NCBI RefSeq assembly: GCF_024171605.1
Contig: NZ_JALKAA010000001.1
Coordinates: 620,001 to 684,000, forward strand
Length of the DNA stretch: 64,000 nt
Direction: 5' to 3'
Source: Pontibacter sp. HSC-36F09
GTDB lineage: Bacteria > Bacteroidota > Bacteroidia > Cytophagales > Hymenobacteraceae
The notes below the pieces were generated by a model, which saw only the letters and a list, made by a program, of their open reading frames with translations, was not told the origin of the DNA and searched no databases. Positions 25,282 to 34,203 of this stretch are shown one piece after another. How positions within the stretch are numbered: the first letter of the stretch is position 1; every line of letters begins with the position of its first letter. The position numbers were made by a program, and so were the translations under genes.

Positions 25282-26457
25282 TTGCTCCAACAAACCTTAG
25301 CTCCGCCCGCCCGAATCTTGCCTACGCTTGTGTTTTCGCAATTTGCGGGTACTTCGCTTTGGTTTGCCGGCAATGCGGTCCTACCGGAGCTGCAGGAATC
25401 GTTGCAATTGCAGGACGGTGCGTTGGCTTTGCTAACCTCAGCGGTGCAGCTGGGTTTTATAGCAGGTACGCTGGTATTTGCTTTTCTTTCGCTGGCCGAT
25501 CAGGTGTCGCCGCGTCTGCTGTTCTTGCTTTGTGCTTTGCTTGGTGCTGTGGCCAATGCTGTGGTGATATTCGCGGCCAAAGATCTTTATGCTGTATTGT
25601 TACTCCGGGCGCTGACGGGCTTTTTACTGGCGGGCATTTATCCGGTAGGTATGAAAATAGCAGCCAGCTGGTATAGCGCCGGACTCGGGAAAGCCATTGG
25701 CTACCTGGTAGGTGCGCTGGTGCTGGGCACTGCTTTTCCCCACTTGATCCGGGCATTGGGTGCTTCGTTGCCCTGGCAGCAGGTGCTGGGAACGATAAGC
25801 GCATTGGCAGCAGTAGGCGGCTTGCTCCTATACCTGCTTGTGCCCGACGGACCATACCTGAAAAAAGGCGCTACTTTCAGGATCGGAAACATGTTGCAGG
25901 CTTTTCGTGATCGTGGTTTCAGGTCTGCTGCTTTTGGTTACTTTGGCCACATGTGGGAGCTCTATACCTTGTGGGCATTTACACCGCTTATCCTAACCCT
26001 GTCACTCCCTCAACTTTCTAGCAGCGAGGTTTCGGCTTATAGCTTTGCTGTGATCGCGGCCGGCGCGGTTGGCTGTATAGGCGGTGGTTATCTGTCGCAG
26101 GTATGGGGAAGCGCACGGGTGGCCTTTGTGCAATTATTACTTTCAGGCTTGTGCTGTCTGCTTTCGCTGCTCGTGCTGCAGATAGGTGTTTCACAACTTA
26201 TTATACCATTTCTGCTCTTCTGGGGCATTGTGGTGGCCGGCGATTCACCGCAGTTTTCGGCCCTGACAGCCCAGACAGCCCCGCCGCAACTGGTTGGCAC
26301 TGCACTCACCATTGTGGTGGCCATTGGCTTTGCCATTACGGTGGTCAGCATCCAGCTCACAGGTTTTTTGCTCACCCAGTTGCCGCTAAACTATACCCTG
26401 GCGCTACTGGCTATCGGCCCGATGCTGGGTTTGTTGGGTCTGCGCCGCCTGGTATAG
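25282..26457 (+). CDS. MFS transporter (CynX/NimT-like)
   Basis: A 391-aa protein with about twelve hydrophobic segments and MFS hallmarks: an N-terminal QFAGTSLWFAGNAVLPEL, the loop after TM2 (FLSLADQVSPRLLF) and LRALTGFLLAGIYPVGMKIAASWY in TM4-5. Transporters of this type move small organic anions or drugs by proton exchange; substrate unknown. The only reasonable start is TTG at 25282, because no ATG occurs in frame until codon 122; the CT-rich repeat directly upstream may have displaced the original start or leader. Convergent with a small lipoprotein gene across a shared terminator. Confidence 0.85.
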   Translation: MLQQTLAPPARILPTLVFSQFAGTSLWFAGNAVLPELQESLQLQDGALALLTSAVQLGFIAGTLVFAFLSLADQVSPRLLFLLCALLGAVANAVVIFAAKDLYAVLLLRALTGFLLAGIYPVGMKIAASWYSAGLGKAIGYLVGALVLGTAFPHLIRALGASLPWQQVLGTISALAAVGGLLLYLLVPDGPYLKKGATFRIGNMLQAFRDRGFRSAAFGYFGHMWELYTLWAFTPLILTLSLPQLSSSEVSAYSFAVIAAGAVGCIGGGYLSQVWGSARVAFVQLLLSGLCCLLSLLVLQIGVSQLIIPFLLFWGIVVAGDSPQFSALTAQTAPPQLVGTALTIVVAIGFAITVVSIQLTGFLLTQLPLNYTLALLAIGPMLGLLGLRRLV

Positions 26458-26516
26458 TGCGCCCCGCGGCCCGTCCGGCTATACCTTAAGTACTGGCCTA
26501 TACCTATCTGGCCAAT

Positions 26517-26550
26517 AAAAAAAGCCGACCCAATATTGGGCCGGCTTTTC
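26517..26550. terminator. Two-way terminator between MFS and lipoprotein genes
   Basis: A stem of about 14 bp (AAAGCCGACCCAAT / ATTGGGCCGGCTTT, one mismatch) with A-run and T-run flanks ends both convergent genes. Confidence 0.8.
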
Positions 26551-26577
26551 TGCTCAAAATATACTTTCTTTTATACC

Positions 26578-27009
26578 TTATTCGGCTTTCATCTCCATCT
26601 TGGAGCCATCACCTGCCACAAGGTCCATCTCTTTGTCCGTCAGTTTCTCTACAGTAAAGTTCTGCGATTCGTTAGCACCCTCAAACGTAAGAGACAGACG
26701 TCTGCCTGCCTGGTCGTAGGTCCAGGTGCCGGTTTGGAGAGAGCCACCGCCCCCCATGGCAAAACGACCGTCCGAGTAGAACTGCATGGTTTCGTCCTTT
26801 TCGTCCGAGGTCAGTTTGTCTTTGTCGCCGGAGGCTGTTGTTTCTTTGGCGGCTTTCCAGGTCTTGCTGCTGCCACCTGATATCATGTTGGCGTTGCCGG
26901 CATTGTCTTTGTCACCGCCGCAGCTCGTCATAAAAGCCATCAGCACGAAGGCCATTACAAATGTAAAGTAGGCTTTCACCTGTTTCAGATTCCTGTTCAT
27001 TTTATTCAT
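26578..27009 (-). CDS. Small lipoprotein, lipocalin-like/DUF type
   Basis: A 143-aa protein with a lipoprotein signal ending LMAFMTSC (Cys30 with this start; Met4 is an alternative). After a Gly/Asn linker comes a compact beta-rich domain: KTWKAAKE, MQFYSDGRFAMGGGGSLQTGTWTYDQAGRRLSLTF, NFTVEKLTDKEMDLV. This is the pattern of Bacteroidetes lipocalin-like lipoproteins (PF13648-type), which often read as unknown. Probably on the periplasmic or outer leaflet of the outer membrane. Role unknown. Monocistronic. Confidence 0.72.
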   Translation of the reverse strand: MNKMNRNLKQVKAYFTFVMAFVLMAFMTSCGGDKDNAGNANMISGGSSKTWKAAKETTASGDKDKLTSDEKDETMQFYSDGRFAMGGGGSLQTGTWTYDQAGRRLSLTFEGANESQNFTVEKLTDKEMDLVAGDGSKMEMKAE

Positions 27010-27219
27010 AGTTTATTGGTTATACTTTCCTGCGCCTGTTTACTTAAGCGGCGTGCATAGAGTACGGTTAAAACTTTTTTAAAGTTGATGAAAGCTATAT
27101 AATCTGGCAGGAATACAATGAGATACAACCATGCAAACCATTTGGCGTATCTATTTAAGCAGTGCGCTTTTACAGCTGCACCATAAAAACTGTTTACTGA
27201 CATTATAAGAATTTGAAAT

Positions 27220-27525
27220 ATGGGATTGCGTGATTTTTTTAAGAAAGGGGACAAGGAACCCGTTAAGGCTCCAAACCCAACCAACCGCCAGCCAGGCGAT
27301 GGCTCATTTTTTAACCAGCAGTCGCCTCAGCAACCAGGGGCACAGCCAGCAACAGGCCAGGACACCTATACCGTAAAGAGTGGTGACTCGCTTTCTAAAA
27401 TTGCTAAGCACTACTACGGCGACGCCAACGCCTGGAAGAAGATCTACGAGGCAAACAAGGCAACCATCGGCAGCAACCCTGACCTGATCAAACCAGGCCA
27501 GCAGTTTGTAATTCCGAAGCAGTAG
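27220..27525 (+). CDS. LysM-domain protein
   Basis: A 101-aa protein. Residues 1-45 are basic then Gln/Pro-rich and probably disordered. Residues 48-101 are a single LysM domain (TYTVKSGDSLSKIAKHYYGDANAWKKIYEANKATI...LIKPGQQFVIP), which binds the glycan of peptidoglycan or acts as a general fold. There is no signal peptide, and the start MGLRDFFKKGDKEP resembles the YgaU/LysM-BON proteins of Gram-negative bacteria but without the BON domain. A 20-bp stem terminator lies just after it. Confidence 0.85.
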   Translation: MGLRDFFKKGDKEPVKAPNPTNRQPGDGSFFNQQSPQQPGAQPATGQDTYTVKSGDSLSKIAKHYYGDANAWKKIYEANKATIGSNPDLIKPGQQFVIPKQ

Positions 27526-27538
27526 GTTTGCTCAAGTT

Positions 27539-27582
27539 AAAACAGAAAGGGCCGGCTTTATTAAGCTGGCCCTTTCTGTTTT
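27539..27582. terminator. Two-way terminator after the LysM gene
   Basis: Arms of 20 bp (27539-27558 and 27563-27582, one G-U pair) flank the 4-nt loop TATT; A- and T-runs on either side suit both convergent genes. Confidence 0.88.
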
Positions 27583-27593
27583 AACTAAAAAAC

Positions 27594-28862
27594 TCACCAT
27601 CTGTAAATGTTAGAGAACGGGTCCGGCATGCGGGGAGATGGAGGTTGTACATGTTGTGTACGCACACTAAATCTAATTGGAAGGATCATTTCAGACGCTA
27701 TTGGTTTTCCTAGCCTCGTAGCCGGGTTCCAGGCTGGCATGCTGTTTACAAACCGCAGCCCTTCTTCATCAACCTTAGGATGTACGCTTTTCTTAACCGT
27801 GGCATCCTTCACCTGCCCGTCTTCCATCACAGTAAAACTTATCATTAGTAAACCTTCTATTTTATTCCTCCCCATATAGGTACTTGATGGTCCCTTGAAG
27901 TTTTTCTTTGTGTACTCAAACAAGTCACCTTTGAAACTAGCTTCTATAACTGGTACCCCATATTGCAACGTGTCGACTTCACCATTACTTCTACGCTGCA
28001 CAACCTGGAAATAATAATCTGCAGGCGCAACATCCGACTGCGGCAGATCCACTTTTGTAATCTGACATCCCAACAAATCAGCTGCAACCGGATATTTGGC
28101 CGCATAATACTTCGGATCAGTTCTCCATTGCTCTATATAAAAAAGATAGTCTGGCAAACTCACTAAATGCATTAAATCATCTTTACTGATAGTCGGCACC
28201 CCATTTACATAAATTGTACCACTCAGAATTTTGCCTTTGCTATCATATATCTGCTCAAGCTCCATTTTTCCGCTAGCATCTGTAAGTCGCCACCAACCTG
28301 TCTTATAGCCGTCAACGAACATACCTTCCAGTATGGAGGTACCCTTTCCATTTGCCGCCGCAAAAGGTGCTTTATACTCTCCTTGACCGTCTTTTACGAG
28401 CTGATTCCCGGTTTCGCTCCAAAGATTATTCACCCGCATCTCTTCTCCGTTCAGCGTTACATCTGCCAAAGGCGTTCCCGAAGCACTCCAAAACTTCCAA
28501 TTCCCGGTTGGAACATTTTCAGAAAAATTGCCCTCACAATCCACCTGACCATTAGGATGGTAGAAAACCCACTTACCCCACTTCTTGCCCTGCGCATTAT
28601 AATAGCCTTTGGCCATAACTGTGTTATCTGCATAGTAATCGGTAACGACATGCTGAAACAAAGGAGCGCTCAGGTGCTGCATTTCCCTAACATCAGTAGA
28701 GAAGTAGGTCAGCCGCTTCGCCACAGCTTCCTCTGGTGAGGTAATTTGCCAATCGGCATTGTAATGAAGTATCACGCCTTTGTACTCAGGTTCTTCGTTC
28801 TGTTGAGCGAAAGCCGGCACCATTAAAAAAAGAAGCAGAACAGCGAGTAAAGTTTGTTTCAT
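27594..28862 (-). CDS. Exported MORN-repeat protein with TonB-type C-terminal domain
   Basis: A 422-aa protein with a signal peptide (1-19, VPAFA|Q). The middle has toxin-antitoxin/MORN-like repeats (AKGYYNAQGKKWGKWVFYHPNGQVDCEGNFSENVPTGNWKFW, about 98-140; LEGMFVDGYKTGWWRLTDASGK). The last about 90 residues resemble a TonB C-terminal domain (IEGLLMISFTVMEDGQVKDATVKKSVHPKVDEEGLRFVNSMPAWNPATRLGKPI). True TonB proteins are anchored in the inner membrane; this one seems periplasmic, as is common for Bacteroidetes proteins that reuse this fold. Function unknown. It lies downstream of ndk, separated by a terminator. Confidence 0.8.
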   Translation of the reverse strand: MKQTLLAVLLLFLMVPAFAQQNEEPEYKGVILHYNADWQITSPEEAVAKRLTYFSTDVREMQHLSAPLFQHVVTDYYADNTVMAKGYYNAQGKKWGKWVFYHPNGQVDCEGNFSENVPTGNWKFWSASGTPLADVTLNGEEMRVNNLWSETGNQLVKDGQGEYKAPFAAANGKGTSILEGMFVDGYKTGWWRLTDASGKMELEQIYDSKGKILSGTIYVNGVPTISKDDLMHLVSLPDYLFYIEQWRTDPKYYAAKYPVAADLLGCQITKVDLPQSDVAPADYYFQVVQRRSNGEVDTLQYGVPVIEASFKGDLFEYTKKNFKGPSSTYMGRNKIEGLLMISFTVMEDGQVKDATVKKSVHPKVDEEGLRFVNSMPAWNPATRLGKPIASEMILPIRFSVRTQHVQPPSPRMPDPFSNIYRW

Positions 28863-28895
28863 AATGAAGGTGGGGTTGCTGATTCAAACATAATC

Positions 28896-28933
28896 AAAAA
28901 AGCCCGCGAGGGCATATAGTCCTGCGGGCTTTT
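28896..28933 (-). terminator. Terminator of ndk
   Basis: A stem AAAGCCCGC/GCGGGCTTT is followed by T residues on the minus strand, 30 nt after the ndk stop. Confidence 0.82.
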
Positions 28934-28962
28934 GAGAAATCAATAAGTACTCTTTAAATAGC

Positions 28963-29382
28963 TTAGAAACGCTCGTCGGCCGAGAAGTAGAAGTCGCCTT
29001 CGATCTGTGCGTTCTCGTCAGAGTCAGAGCCGTGTACGGCGTTGGCTTCGATAGACTTGGCGTATACCTTACGGATGGTGCCTTCTTCAGCCTGGGCCGG
29101 GTTAGTAGCACCGATCAGCTTACGGAAATCTTCTACTGCGTTGTCTTTCTCCAGGATCATAGCTACGATTGGGCCGGATGACATGTATTTTACCAGGTCA
29201 CCGTAGAAAGGACGCTCCTTGTGCACTTCGTAAAACTTGCCGGCACGCTCCTCAGTCAGTCTTGTCTTCTTCATCGCCACGATGCGGAAGCCGCCTTCCT
29301 CGATCATTTTAGTAATGCCACCGATGTTGTTATCTGCAACCGCATCCGGCTTAATCATGGTAAATGTGATGTTTCCAGCCAT
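28963..29382 (-). CDS. ndk: Nucleoside-diphosphate kinase
   Basis: A 139-aa enzyme that moves the gamma-phosphate of ATP onto other (d)NDPs through a phospho-histidine. The catalytic His117 lies in the signature ANAVHGSDS; Lys11 (TMIKPDAV) and the [19 protein letters not shown] helix are in place. Length is normal. On the minus strand a TAATTTTG -7 box is seen at 29423-29430, 41 nt before the start. Divergent from nrnA across a 259-bp spacer that shows nothing else. Confidence 0.97.
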   Translation of the reverse strand: MAGNITFTMIKPDAVADNNIGGITKMIEEGGFRIVAMKKTRLTEERAGKFYEVHKERPFYGDLVKYMSSGPIVAMILEKDNAVEDFRKLIGATNPAQAEEGTIRKVYAKSIEANAVHGSDSDENAQIEGDFYFSADERF

Positions 29383-29641
29383 GTCTATTGTGTTAATGTG
29401 TGTATGTTTCGTTTAGAAGGTGCAAAATTAGCGCATTTAGCTTAATTATAGCAGCACTTGGCCCATACTTTCTGCAAATATTTATGCCGGTGCTCCTACT
29501 GCTATACCTACAGGTATACCTTAGCCATACGCTGCAAGCGTCCTGTAGCGTCTTAAAACGCTATTTTATTGCATTAGAAGTTATTTCTTCAGAAATTCGC
29601 GCCTTATATCCCTATTAATCAGCGGATTTATAACAAGCTTT

Positions 29642-30658
29642 ATGCATGACATTAATGCTCTCAAAGAGCTCCTGAGAGAACCTAAAGAGGTGATGATCAC
29701 CACACACCACAAACCAGACGCCGATGCGTTGGGTTCGTCGCTGGGTCTGGCCGGCTACCTCAAAAAGCTCGGGCACCGGGTTACAGTTATCACCCCTTCT
29801 GACTATCCGAGCTTTCTTACCTGGATGGAGGGCAATGATGATGTACTCGCTTACTCAGAGAAAAACGACGCCCTGGTGCAGCGCATCATCGCAGAGTCGC
29901 AGGTGATCTTTTGCCTCGACTTCTCTAACCTGTCGCGCATCCACGAAATGGGTGATTACATCCGCAATGCCAAAGGCACTAAAGTGCTGATAGACCACCA
30001 CCTGCAGCCGGAGGATTTCGCTGACCTGGATTTCTCTAACCCACAGGCCGCCGCTACCGCCGAACTGGTTTACGACCTGATCAAGGCGCTGGGCGATGGC
30101 GACAAGATTGACACAGGTATAGGTGAGTGCCTGTATGCCGGCATCATGACCGATACTGGCTCTTTCCGACACCCGAGCACCTCTAAAAACGTGCACCTGA
30201 TCATTGCCGACCTGCTGCACATCGGGGTGAACACCTCCAACATCCACCGTCTTATCTACGACAGCTCCACAGAAATGCGCTTGCGTTTTCTGGGTTATGC
30301 CCTTAAAGATAAGTTAGTGGTGCACCACGAGTACAGAACAGCTTATATTACCATTACGGCCGAAGAACTGAAGGCTTACGACTCCAAAACCGGCGATACG
30401 GAAGGCCTCGTGAACTTTGCACTCTCCATTGAGGGCATTGTTTTTGCTGCCGTGATCATCGACCGTGTGCAGGCCGTGAAGATGTCTTTCCGCTCTGTGG
30501 GCAATTTTTCAGTAAATGAGTTTGCCCGCGCCAACTTCAACGGCGGCGGACACAAAAATGCAGCCGGCGGCATGTCGCTCGACACCCTCGAGAACACCGT
30601 GGCCAAATTCGAAAGCCTGTTGCCACAGTACAAAGAGCAGTTGCAGGCTTCCTGTTAA
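29642..30658 (+). CDS. nrnA: DHH-family nanoRNase / pAp phosphatase
   Basis: A 338-aa enzyme of the DHH-DHHA1 phosphoesterase family that degrades 2-5 nt RNAs and removes 3'-phosphoadenosine phosphate. Metal-binding motifs are present: THHKPDADALGSSLG (21-35), FCLDFSNLSR (about 90-99), VLIDHHLQP (about 115-123), GIMTDTGSFRHPST (about 166-179), and the DHHA1 glycine loop FNGGGHKNAAGG (about 295-306). Such enzymes act in the cytosol. The gene is followed by two FKBP lipoprotein genes on the same strand with short spacers (30 and 27 nt) and may lead that operon. Confidence 0.93.
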   Translation: MHDINALKELLREPKEVMITTHHKPDADALGSSLGLAGYLKKLGHRVTVITPSDYPSFLTWMEGNDDVLAYSEKNDALVQRIIAESQVIFCLDFSNLSRIHEMGDYIRNAKGTKVLIDHHLQPEDFADLDFSNPQAAATAELVYDLIKALGDGDKIDTGIGECLYAGIMTDTGSFRHPSTSKNVHLIIADLLHIGVNTSNIHRLIYDSSTEMRLRFLGYALKDKLVVHHEYRTAYITITAEELKAYDSKTGDTEGLVNFALSIEGIVFAAVIIDRVQAVKMSFRSVGNFSVNEFARANFNGGGHKNAAGGMSLDTLENTVAKFESLLPQYKEQLQASC

Positions 30659-30688
30659 GTAACAAACAATTTATCCAACCTATAACCG

Positions 30689-31651
30689 ATGCTATTTAAA
30701 TCAAAGTTCTTATTGCCGGTACTAGCCGGTGCCATGTTGCTGCAATCTTGTGGCGACAAAAACAAAAGCGACGAATTTCGCACTACGGCTGACGGCCTGG
30801 CTTATAAAGTATATGAGCAGAAAGACGGTGAGTATGTGAACCGTGGCGAGATTGCTGCCAACGACACCTCAGGTGCCCGTCTGGGTCAGGTGATAACGAT
30901 GCATATGTCGTACCGCACCGCCGATGACTCTGTGCTGTTCGATTCCCGCAAGCAGGGCCAGCCAGTGATGCTCCCGGTAATGGAGCCAACCTTTAAAGGC
31001 AGCCTGGAAAACGCCCTGACCATGATGCGTGCTGGTGACAGCGGCGTGTTCAAGATCAGTGTAGACTCACTTTTCGCCAACACTTTCAACCAGCCGATGC
31101 CTCCGTTTGTGAAGCCGGGCACACACTTCACTTTCTTCCTGAAAGCTGACAAAATTCAGTCTGAGCAGGAAGCTGTAGCCGACCAGCAGAAAATGTTCGA
31201 AGAGCAGATGCTGGCTCAGCAGGAGCGTGCTAAGGAGCAGATCAAAGTTGACGACGCTAAAATTCAGGAGTACATCAAAGAAAAAGGCCTGAAGAACGTA
31301 CAGAAAACCGACGCTGGTGTGTACTACGTTATAACAGAGCAAGGCAAAGGCCCGAAAGCCAAAGCCGGCGACAACGTATCGGTGCATTACAAACTGTCTT
31401 TCCTGGACGGCAAGGAGCTTGAGTCTTCTTACGACAACCCGATGAGCGGTGGTCAACCGTTCACTTTCCCGCTTGGCCAGGGCCAGGTGATACCAGGTTG
31501 GGACGATGGCATTGCGCAGCTGAACAAAGGCAGCAAAGCCATTCTGCTAATTCCTTCTCCGCTGGCTTACGGCGAGCAGGCACGCGGCGAGCAAATGCCA
31601 GCCAACTCAATCCTGCGTTTCGACGTGGAACTTGTGGACATCAAAAACTAA
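30689..31651 (+). CDS. FKBP-type peptidyl-prolyl isomerase lipoprotein with two FKBP-like domains
   Basis: A 320-aa lipoprotein (signal ends MLLQSC, Cys21). Residues about 25-155 form a degenerate FKBP-like domain (LGQVITMHMSYRTADDSVLFDSRK). A Gln/Glu-rich helical linker follows (about 156-200), then a canonical FKBP domain (about 205-320): GDNVSVHYKLSFLDGKELESSYDNP, FPLGQGQVIPGWDDGIAQLNKGSKAILLIPSPLAYGEQ, and ILRFDVELVDI. It probably speeds proline isomerisation during folding of envelope proteins. Next to a second FKBP lipoprotein, probably in one operon. Confidence 0.92.
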   Translation: MLFKSKFLLPVLAGAMLLQSCGDKNKSDEFRTTADGLAYKVYEQKDGEYVNRGEIAANDTSGARLGQVITMHMSYRTADDSVLFDSRKQGQPVMLPVMEPTFKGSLENALTMMRAGDSGVFKISVDSLFANTFNQPMPPFVKPGTHFTFFLKADKIQSEQEAVADQQKMFEEQMLAQQERAKEQIKVDDAKIQEYIKEKGLKNVQKTDAGVYYVITEQGKGPKAKAGDNVSVHYKLSFLDGKELESSYDNPMSGGQPFTFPLGQGQVIPGWDDGIAQLNKGSKAILLIPSPLAYGEQARGEQMPANSILRFDVELVDIKN

Positions 31652-31678
31652 TTTCAGAATACCTTTAACCCGATTACC

Positions 31679-32221
31679 ATGCACCTGACACATCCAAAGC
31701 AGAAACTGAGCACTTGGTTTGCAAAAGCTCTCTTCTTGTTCGTAGTGGTGGTTTCGTTTTCATCCTGCAAGGAAGAAAATGAAAACCCTTATTATATAAC
31801 GCCTGAGCAGATCGAAGCCCAGAAAAAGGTAGACGAGGAGACGATCAGAAAGTACTTCCGAGCGAACAATGTAGACACGACCAAAGTGGTACGCTTGAAC
31901 AGTGGCATTTACATCCTGACCAAAAAAGAAGGTGAAGGTGACTTGATTAAGCCTGGCAAGTATGCTGAGGTGCACTACATCGGACGACACATTAATAACG
32001 TAGCGTTTGACAACTCTTATACTAGAGGTAACTCATTGTCAGTACTTGTAGGCGCAGGTCAGGTAATCAAGGGCTGGGACGAAGGTCTACAACACATGCG
32101 CAAAGGTGAGCAAGCGAACCTGTATATCCCATCTTACATGGGGTATGGTATGTATGGCAGCAACAGTATTCCACCAAACTCCGTGCTGATCTTCGAAATA
32201 GACGTGCTGAATGTACGCTAA
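31679..32221 (+). CDS. FKBP-type peptidyl-prolyl isomerase lipoprotein (GldI-like)
   Basis: A 180-aa lipoprotein (signal ends FSSC, Cys30) with one FKBP domain (about 85-180): GKYAEVHYIGRHINNVAFDNSYTRGNSL, VGAGQVIKGWDEGLQHMRKGEQANLYIPSYMGYG, SVLIFEIDVLNV. It resembles the single-domain envelope isomerases of Bacteroidetes such as GldI of gliding motility, but no gld genes are near, so the symbol is not assigned. It lies 27 nt after the two-domain FKBP gene and ends at a strong hairpin. Confidence 0.9.
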   Translation: MHLTHPKQKLSTWFAKALFLFVVVVSFSSCKEENENPYYITPEQIEAQKKVDEETIRKYFRANNVDTTKVVRLNSGIYILTKKEGEGDLIKPGKYAEVHYIGRHINNVAFDNSYTRGNSLSVLVGAGQVIKGWDEGLQHMRKGEQANLYIPSYMGYGMYGSNSIPPNSVLIFEIDVLNVR

Positions 32222-32235
32222 CAACTATTTTGACA

Positions 32236-32278
32236 TAAACAGAAAAGGCGGTGCATTTGCATCGCCTTTTCTGTTTAT
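32236..32278. terminator. Two-way terminator between FKBP and recO genes
   Basis: A near-perfect 19-bp stem (TAAACAGAAAAGGCGGTGC / GCATCGCCTTTTCTGTTTA, one G-U) around a 4-nt loop. Its right end overlaps the recO stop codon. Confidence 0.85.
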
Positions 32279-32988
32279 CAGCTCAGCACTTCCGAGAGTA
32301 TAGCCAGCGATTTGATTTCGCCCAGCCGCTCCACGTGGAGCTGGTAATAACGGATCAGGATAGAGAGCATTTCGCGGCGCACCTTACCATTAGGTATAGC
32401 AGCCTGCGCAGGCGTGCGCAACAATTGGTCGAAGAGCTGCTCGTATGCCTGCAAGGCCAGAACCGGTGGGGCATCGGTCAGCGATTGTGCATTCGGAGAG
32501 AAGGCCACTTGCTCTACAATTTCCGTCCCGCTGCTCGGCCCGAAGCCCAAATGGTGGCTCAGGTGCAGCAGAAAGACCAGGTGAAAATTCTCGAAATGGT
32601 CCTGCAGCTCATCAAACTCGATGATGGCGTTGAACAGGAAATGAAAGAGCGCCGGGTTTTCCTCCTCCTCTTTGATAGTGCGCGACACCATCTCGGACAG
32701 AAACAGCAAAATGCTGCTTTTGCGGATGTCGAAAGGTATGGTAGCGTATGGATAGGCACTTTTGTACTCTGAAATGCGGGTGATGCCGCCCCTTTGCGAG
32801 GTATAGACCACCATATCGAGCAGCGTGAAAGGCTGAAACAGGGCAATGCGGGAGCCCGGGCCTTTTTTACGCACGCTGTTCACGATGTACGACTGCACGC
32901 CCAGTTGCTCGGTGTATACCTTGGCAATGATCGACGACTCGCGAAACTTGATATAGTTGAGTACGATGCCTCTTGTCTTGACTAACAT
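32278..32988 (-). CDS. recO: DNA repair protein RecO
   Basis: A 236-aa protein that loads RecA onto SSB-coated single-stranded DNA with RecR. The N-terminal OB-fold start is typical: MLVKTRGIVLNYIKFRESSIIAKVYTEQLGVQSYIVNSVR, followed by ALFQPFTLLDMVVY. The C-terminal half is helical and lacks the four-cysteine zinc site of many RecO proteins, which is usual for Bacteroidetes (known of the family). The gene is monocistronic and convergent with the FKBP operon. The 32989-33224 spacer behind it has several AGGTATA copies and no gene. Confidence 0.9.
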   Translation of the reverse strand: MLVKTRGIVLNYIKFRESSIIAKVYTEQLGVQSYIVNSVRKKGPGSRIALFQPFTLLDMVVYTSQRGGITRISEYKSAYPYATIPFDIRKSSILLFLSEMVSRTIKEEEENPALFHFLFNAIIEFDELQDHFENFHLVFLLHLSHHLGFGPSSGTEIVEQVAFSPNAQSLTDAPPVLALQAYEQLFDQLLRTPAQAAIPNGKVRREMLSILIRYYQLHVERLGEIKSLAILSEVLS

Positions 32989-33224
32989 TTAATCCAGTAC
33001 GGCTATTTTAGTAATACAGGTTTGGCGTGCTTCGCGGCCATCAGAAAAGCCAGGTATACGCCAGCTTTTATACGCTTGCGTTATACTTGCGGGCATCTCA
33101 GGCGAGTGTACCTCCGGTGTCTTCGGCACAGGTAAAAAGATTCAGGTATAGATCAGGCTTATAGGAAACTGCGTCAAAATCACTAGAGACATTAGGGCCT
33201 GGGCCACAGGTATAGCACCCGCTT

Positions 33225-33818
33225 TTACCTCTTCTGTTTCATGCCTTCCTGAAAGCAGTGCCGGCAACGGGCTTCGTAAGATTCGGTCTCGCCCAGGAGC
33301 ACCTGCTGCTCAGAGGGGGAGTTTCTAAAAGAGTAAGTTGCAATATCGCCGCACTGCACGCAAATAGCATGCACCTTGGTCACGTACTCGGCCACGGCCA
33401 TCAAGGCCGGCATCGGCCCGAAAGGCTTGCCCAAGTAATCCATGTCCAGACCGGCGGCAATCACGCGCACGCCGCTATTGGCCAGCTTCACGCATACCTC
33501 GGCCAGGCCGTCGTCAAAGAACTGCGCTTCGTCTATACCTACCACATCGCAGCTGCCGCCCAGCAACAGCATATCCTGTGCAAAATCTATCGGCGTAGAG
33601 CGTATGGTGTTGGCGTTGTGCGACACCACATCCTCCTCGTGGTAGCGTTTGTCGATGGTCGGCTTAAAGATCTCCACCTTCTGCTTAGCAATCTTGGCCC
33701 TGTTCAGTCGTCGGATCAGCTCTTCGGTCTTCCCCGAAAACATCGATCCGCAGATCACCTCTATCCACCCTCTTCTGATTGCGTGGTTATCATTCCCAAC
33801 GCGCGGTTCTATAAACAT
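33225..33818 (-). CDS. tdk: Thymidine kinase
   Basis: A 197-aa type II thymidine kinase that makes dTMP from salvaged thymidine and ATP. It has the P-loop GSMFSGKT (24-31), the Walker B/catalytic [10 protein letters not shown] (92-101, Glu97), the lasso residues and a structural zinc site made by Cys153-Cys156 and Cys185-Cys188. A further signature is the [15 protein letters not shown] loop. Length and domain order are normal. It is downstream of a ferredoxin gene on the same strand (26 nt gap) and may be cotranscribed with it. Confidence 0.96.
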   Translation of the reverse strand: MFIEPRVGNDNHAIRRGWIEVICGSMFSGKTEELIRRLNRAKIAKQKVEIFKPTIDKRYHEEDVVSHNANTIRSTPIDFAQDMLLLGGSCDVVGIDEAQFFDDGLAEVCVKLANSGVRVIAAGLDMDYLGKPFGPMPALMAVAEYVTKVHAICVQCGDIATYSFRNSPSEQQVLLGETESYEARCRHCFQEGMKQKR

Positions 33819-33844
33819 CTACTAATATGTAATGGCTAAATTGG

Positions 33845-34168
33845 CTAGTTGCTATACTTTATGTGCGGGAGCATGGTCTGCCGGGGCACACGTCCCTGGG
33901 CGTCTCCGCTCACTAATGTACACTGGCAGGTTAGTCTTTCGTTATCCTGCAGGCGGCCTTTGCTACGGTAGCGCTCTTCGCTGTCGGTGAGTGGCCCGAA
34001 ATGCTCCAAACCCTCCTGCACCACAATACGGCAGGTGGTGCAGCGGCCTTTGGCGCCACAGGCGTGCATCCAATCTATGCCGTCGGCTTGCAGGGCCTGT
34101 AGCAGCGTTTGACCGGGTGCCACCTCTACCTGCCGATTGAACAGGTTTTGCACCGTTAAATTTGGCAT
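33845..34168 (-). CDS. Small [2Fe-2S] ferredoxin
   Basis: From the ATG at 34168 the protein has 107 aa; an upstream frame start would add 40 unlikely residues. The 2Fe-2S ligands are Cys37, Cys43 and Cys46 (HACGAKGRCTTC, the C-x5-C-x2-C pattern) and Cys81 or Cys83 (LTCQC). The fold is that of plant/adrenodoxin-type ferredoxins, electron carriers in the cytosol. Its partner is not evident. Divergent from the gene at 34204, only 35 nt away, so both promoters overlap here. Confidence 0.9.
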   Translation of the reverse strand: MPNLTVQNLFNRQVEVAPGQTLLQALQADGIDWMHACGAKGRCTTCRIVVQEGLEHFGPLTDSEERYRSKGRLQDNERLTCQCTLVSGDAQGRVPRQTMLPHIKYSN

Positions 34169-34203
34169 ATTATTTATTAACTTTACGAAAGAAAGGTATA
34201 CCA

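Noticed and set aside
32278-32988. RecO called defective for lack of zinc-binding cysteines
   Set aside because: Absence of the four-cysteine site is usual for RecO of Bacteroidetes, so the gene is taken as intact.
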